The notes below the pieces were generated by a model that was not told the DNA's origin, did no database searches, and was given only the letters and a program-made list of their open reading frames with translations. From NCBI RefSeq assembly GCF_022376445.1, contig NW_025955545.1, forward strand, positions 1 to 21,399: DNA of 21,399 nt, written 5' to 3'. The DNA comes from Fomitopsis serialis. Lineage: Eukaryota; Basidiomycota; Agaricomycetes; Polyporales; Fomitopsidaceae. Shown here in pieces: positions 18,414 through 21,399 of this stretch. Every line of letters starts with the position of its first letter. Within the stretch, counting starts at the first letter, position 1. The position numbers and the translations under genes were made by a program.

Positions 18414-18648
18414 GAATAAGCGTCCAGTCTCCTCACATATTCTTGAGCGACCTTGCCACGCGCGGGAGGTGTGCACATATCAAACCCGTCGGAGGTACAC
18501 TGATACGTAGAATCGAGCGTGGTCCGCCACAGATATCGCCTTGAGAACACGAGCTGTCAACGCGGCTGGTGGTAAATCTGTGGGCGAACTGGTGGGAAGC
18601 TCGAAGAGGGGAATGAGAACTGTGATGGCTATAGGGACCGGTTACCTA

Positions 18649-18656
18649 CTTATATA
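18649..18656 (-). promoter_or_regulatory. TATA-like element kept in both copies (right)
   Basis: On the minus strand this reads TATATAAG followed by TAGGTAACC, matching 4175 on the left. The downstream C/T-rich stretch is also present, with a small insertion. It supports a shared promoter pointing towards gene 2 from its 3' side. Confidence 0.35.
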
Positions 18657-19038
18657 TACTTTGAGTCGGCCATCCGCATCGATGATCCGGATTGATCAGT
18701 AATCCATGTTCCACGACAGCCACGCGCTGAAAGAAAGCGGTTAAAGCGCTCGACACACGGTGTGCAATCTGGATGATCCTTGACATCGATGTTGCGGATG
18801 TTAAGGACATTGATATTGACGACGCCGTCATATTGAGGTCGGGCCCGGTCCGTTTGCCTCGTCCGAACGTCGAACCATACAACAAGGATACAAAAAGGTC
18901 ACACAGGGTACTTGGCAAATTGAGGTCAGCGTCTGAAGCTGCAGAGGGACTAAATCAAGTGGCATTCACCTCGTTTCTCGCTCAGAGTGACCGAGTCGTG
19001 ATGCCGTAGCCTCACCACCCAAGCAAATGTCCGCATAG

Positions 19039-21399
19039 CTACATAACAGACGCAGTATATGAGGACACCATCATTAACTCTGCTGGTGCGACCGCGTCCT
19101 CAGGCTCCGGCTCCAGAAGTTCTTGCTCCTTCCCGATTGTATCCTTTGCGCGGTCAACCCACCGATCAAAGTGGCTGCAGTCTGTCGATGTCATCGGTCG
19201 CATTGCCCGAACAACACTGACCGACACGTCGTCGTTGTATAACCGCTCGACGTCGCCCGGGCCACGCAGAGTCTTGAGGAGGTTGTCCAGCACATCCGCC
19301 TCGCCCCGTTGGACGACTCCGAATGTCGATGGACCCGATCCGGCGCACCAGATGTCATATGCAGTGAACCTAGCCGGCCTTATACTGCTAGTCGACGCAC
19401 GCTGCCATCGCGACGCGGCTGTCACAGACGACTCGCGCGACGCAAGCGCGAAGACGATGCGTAGAACCGGTGGCGGATCCTTCACACCGCTGTCGAAGAC
19501 GCCGCATCTGTACGGGTCCATGCTGGCGAACAAGACAGGGTCCACCTTCGCCGTACATCGTGTATCGTTCTTCACCTGGATCATGATGGCGGACACCTTC
19601 TCTCGCACCAGTACAGTACCGAACAGACACGGGATGATGATGTCGATGCCGCCCTGGCTGTCCGCGCAGATGAACGCCGCGCCGCGTGACATGGCGAGTC
19701 TCAGGTATCTCTGGTTCACCATGTCGGAGCTGGCGGCCTTGATAAAGTGGTTGAAGTAGACAAAACAGTCCTTGAAGGCGGTTTCCAGCGGTACGCCGGC
19801 GTCTTCGGGCTTGTGATACTCGGCGGGGATGATGTCGTGACAAGGCTTTGCTAGGAGTGCCCTCAGGAACTGCGTCACGGTGACAATTCGACGCTTCCGA
19901 ACGCCATCGTATCTAAGATCCTCGTCGTCTTCAGTGTCGTCCGTCCCGGGCGATAGATCGCCGTGGGCGAGGGGGAAGGTCGTCGCACGATCGCGAGCAT
20001 CAAGGAGCAGGACAGCAGCGACCGTTTCTCCCCGTGTACCCAAATCCAGGTGAGAGTGACTGAGATGATACGAGAGTGCGGGTATTGGCTCCAGAAGCCT
20101 TGGCGCGTCCGTCGTTTGAGCGGGACTCATGACCGCCTCGCCATTGGACCACCGCTTGCGAGCCAGGACCATATAGGCAGCCTCCGCAAGCAACGGCTCG
20201 GACGGACAGGCCATGACCGCACCCGCAAACCGGCGGCCAGCGTAAAGCAACGAACGCAGGTGCCTCGCCACCAGGATCCGTTCATTCTCGAGGTCGGCCG
20301 GAACATAGGCCTTGAAGTCGATTGGAATACGTACACCAATACACGCCAGCGACTGGGCTGATGTCAGGAGCTCGGGGTCGGCTTCTGAGTACAATAGCTT
20401 GATCTTCGCAAAGTCGACGACATTTTTTCGAAGTGCCTCGCTACCAGCGTCGTACATCGCGCCGAATCTACACCACAGCGTAAGTATGACGAGTCCTCGA
20501 TGGTGTGCCACTCACAATGGTCGGCCCAGGTGCACCATGTGGTGTGTGGATGCGACGCGCTTCAGAGTCCAGCCCGACTCGTGTATGCGGTCGGCCATGA
20601 TGTCGAAAGGGGTGAGGACGAAGGGTGGGAACAGATCCTTCTCTTGAGCAATGAACCGAGCTGACATCTCCTGCCGACGGAGTGGCGCTGCTTGTCCAAT
20701 ATTGCTGGCAGCAGATACGAGAAGAGTGAACACTGGGAGGTCGACGATCTTGTGGAGGACATTTTGCAGTGCCGTGAATGGTGTCCAGCTGTAGCAGCCT
20801 GCCAGGGGCTCGCTGAGCATATGAGACTCGTCGAGGCATAGCATCACAAGCGGCTCATCACGACTGGCCTTGACGGGATATAGGAAGTCGACCAACTGCT
20901 GTACGCTGGTGTGGAGACCCTCGCCCTGCGGATTGACTACATTCTCTCAGCAATTTGTACGCAACAAGAGACGGAGAACACTGACTCGTCCTAACATTCT
21001 TCGGCAGAAACCAGATGAGATTGTGACACAGGCAATAAAGAGAGGCGTGCTCACATTCTTCGCTCCTTCGATCACGGACTGATAGAATGCCACTCTGTAC
21101 TCGCCGTATATATCAAACTGCATTCCATCGTTCATCCTTCTCCTGAACTCAGTGGCAAATCGTGCCACGCGCCCCGAATGGCCTCCGAGCCGGTCGCCAA
21201 TGCTTCACGCGTATTGTCAGCTCCGTTAAACGATCAGTACGCAGAGCATACCGTCAGGCGCAGACCCAATGTCTTGGTCAATGCTCTTCAACGGTCCAGG
21301 ACAGTTGCAAAGAGCGAATGAATGAAAGCTTGCACCCTGTGCTCGTAATGCTGCTGATTATCCGCGCGTGTAGAGAACCAGTAACGGGCTTCAACGTCC
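19039..21399 (-). CDS. Crinkler-type P-loop NTPase + PD-(D/E)XK nuclease, 3' part
   Basis: These are the downstream exons of a large fungal protein; the 5' end lies beyond the window. Secure exons are 21202-21055, 20943-20516 and 20467-19039, with introns of 111 and 48 nt. The middle exon has LVMLCLDESHML, a Walker B-like strand with acidic residues, and later LFPPFVLTPFDIMA and HLGRPL. The last exon continues FGAMYDAGSEALRK and SEPLLAEAAYMVLARKR, features I associate with the NTPase region of agaricomycete Crinkler-related proteins. Its second half has ADSQGGIDIIIP (Asp near 19642) and a strand ending IQVKN (near 19570), the D...QxK arrangement of a restriction-endonuclease-like fold. The tail is acidic. 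The 5'-most segment (21252-21399, ARYWFSTRADNQQHYEHRVQ) does not join cleanly: its frame meets a stop before the donor at 21251. There may be a further intron or a break. No Walker A is inside the window. Confidence 0.75.

Larger units (their letters stand above)
13074..18933 (+). repeat. right arm of the permuted inverted segmental duplication
   Basis: The right arm reads A (13074-14678) then B (14679-18933) on the plus strand, while the left source reads B then A on the minus strand. At its outer ends, GTCGA (13074) and GCGTC (18929) both match the continuous left motif GCGTCGA at 3893-3887. Its internal joint 14678/14679 unites left positions 2232 and 7640. The right arm is about 500 bp longer in B, mainly through 15491-16017, which carries gene 2 5' exons absent on the left. 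Confidence 0.85.
17148..18933. other. shared segment with no recognised gene (right)
   Basis: This is the inverted match of left 3894-5674. On the minus strand a TATA-like element at 18656-18649 points into it. Short frames such as SEDQAHLLSYKLSSEIRGH (about 18300-18360) and SGTSDYPVTRYQETRTSGL (about 17690-17750) are locally better preserved here than on the left, but no continuous gene could be built. The unit would converge on gene 2. Confidence 0.45.

Noticed and set aside
1..21399. CRISPR array, bacterial operon or phage features
   Set aside because: Spliced genes, intron-containing tRNAs and Pol III terminators make this a fungal nuclear region, and no regularly spaced repeats were seen.

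Overview
The window looks like nuclear DNA of a basidiomycete fungus, probably a wood-decay agaricomycete of the Polyporales type. The genes are split by many short GT-AG introns of about 50-60 nt, the tRNA genes carry canonical introns, and there is an exo-polygalacturonase gene and a Crinkler-type gene of the kind common in agaricomycetes. The lineage is an inference from gene style; nothing here fixes the species.

Layout, left to right. 1-1605: an intron-containing tRNA-Ala and a frameshifted cyclophilin pseudogene. 1606-3683 (minus): an apparently intact secreted GH28 exo-polygalacturonase of 15 exons and 420 aa. 3894-7640: a segment (called B here) holding a decayed copy of an unrecognised Ser/Pro-rich gene ('gene 2'), two hairpin-like palindromes and a conserved TATA-like element. 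7641-13073: a single-copy housekeeping core with tRNA-Gly(GCC), NOP53 (plus), CSN1 (minus) and tRNA-Ala(CGC). 13074-18933: a second copy of the left accessory segment, on the opposite strand and in permuted order, with a broken 3'-truncated GH28 gene and a fuller gene 2. 19039-21399 (minus): the 3' exons of a Crinkler-type P-loop NTPase plus PD-(D/E)XK nuclease gene that runs off the right edge.

The main result is the relation between the two accessory segments. Read on its own minus strand, the left one runs B then A (A = GH28 exons 1-10 plus promoter). Read on the plus strand, the right one runs A then B. The new A/B joint at 14678/14679 fuses the two outer ends of left interval 2232-7640, and the right copy is opened where the left is continuous, at a GCGTC(GA) motif near 3891. 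A circularised, or tandemly repeated, 5.4-kb intermediate reopened at another point and inserted in inverted orientation would give this pattern. The joint falls exactly on a GH28 splice acceptor, so the remaining GH28 exons read in frame into B-derived sequence.

Decay since then looks reciprocal. The left copy keeps a working GH28 but has a stop codon and no 5' exons in gene 2. The right copy keeps gene 2 but has a frameshift, a lost TATA-like element, a GC donor and a missing 3' third in GH28. The middle of gene 2 differs far more between copies than the surrounding DNA, which is about nine-tenths identical by eye. The core holds two divergent tRNA/protein-gene pairs, each with a 145-bp spacer. 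All splice sites were placed by hand from reading frame and GT-AG rules.
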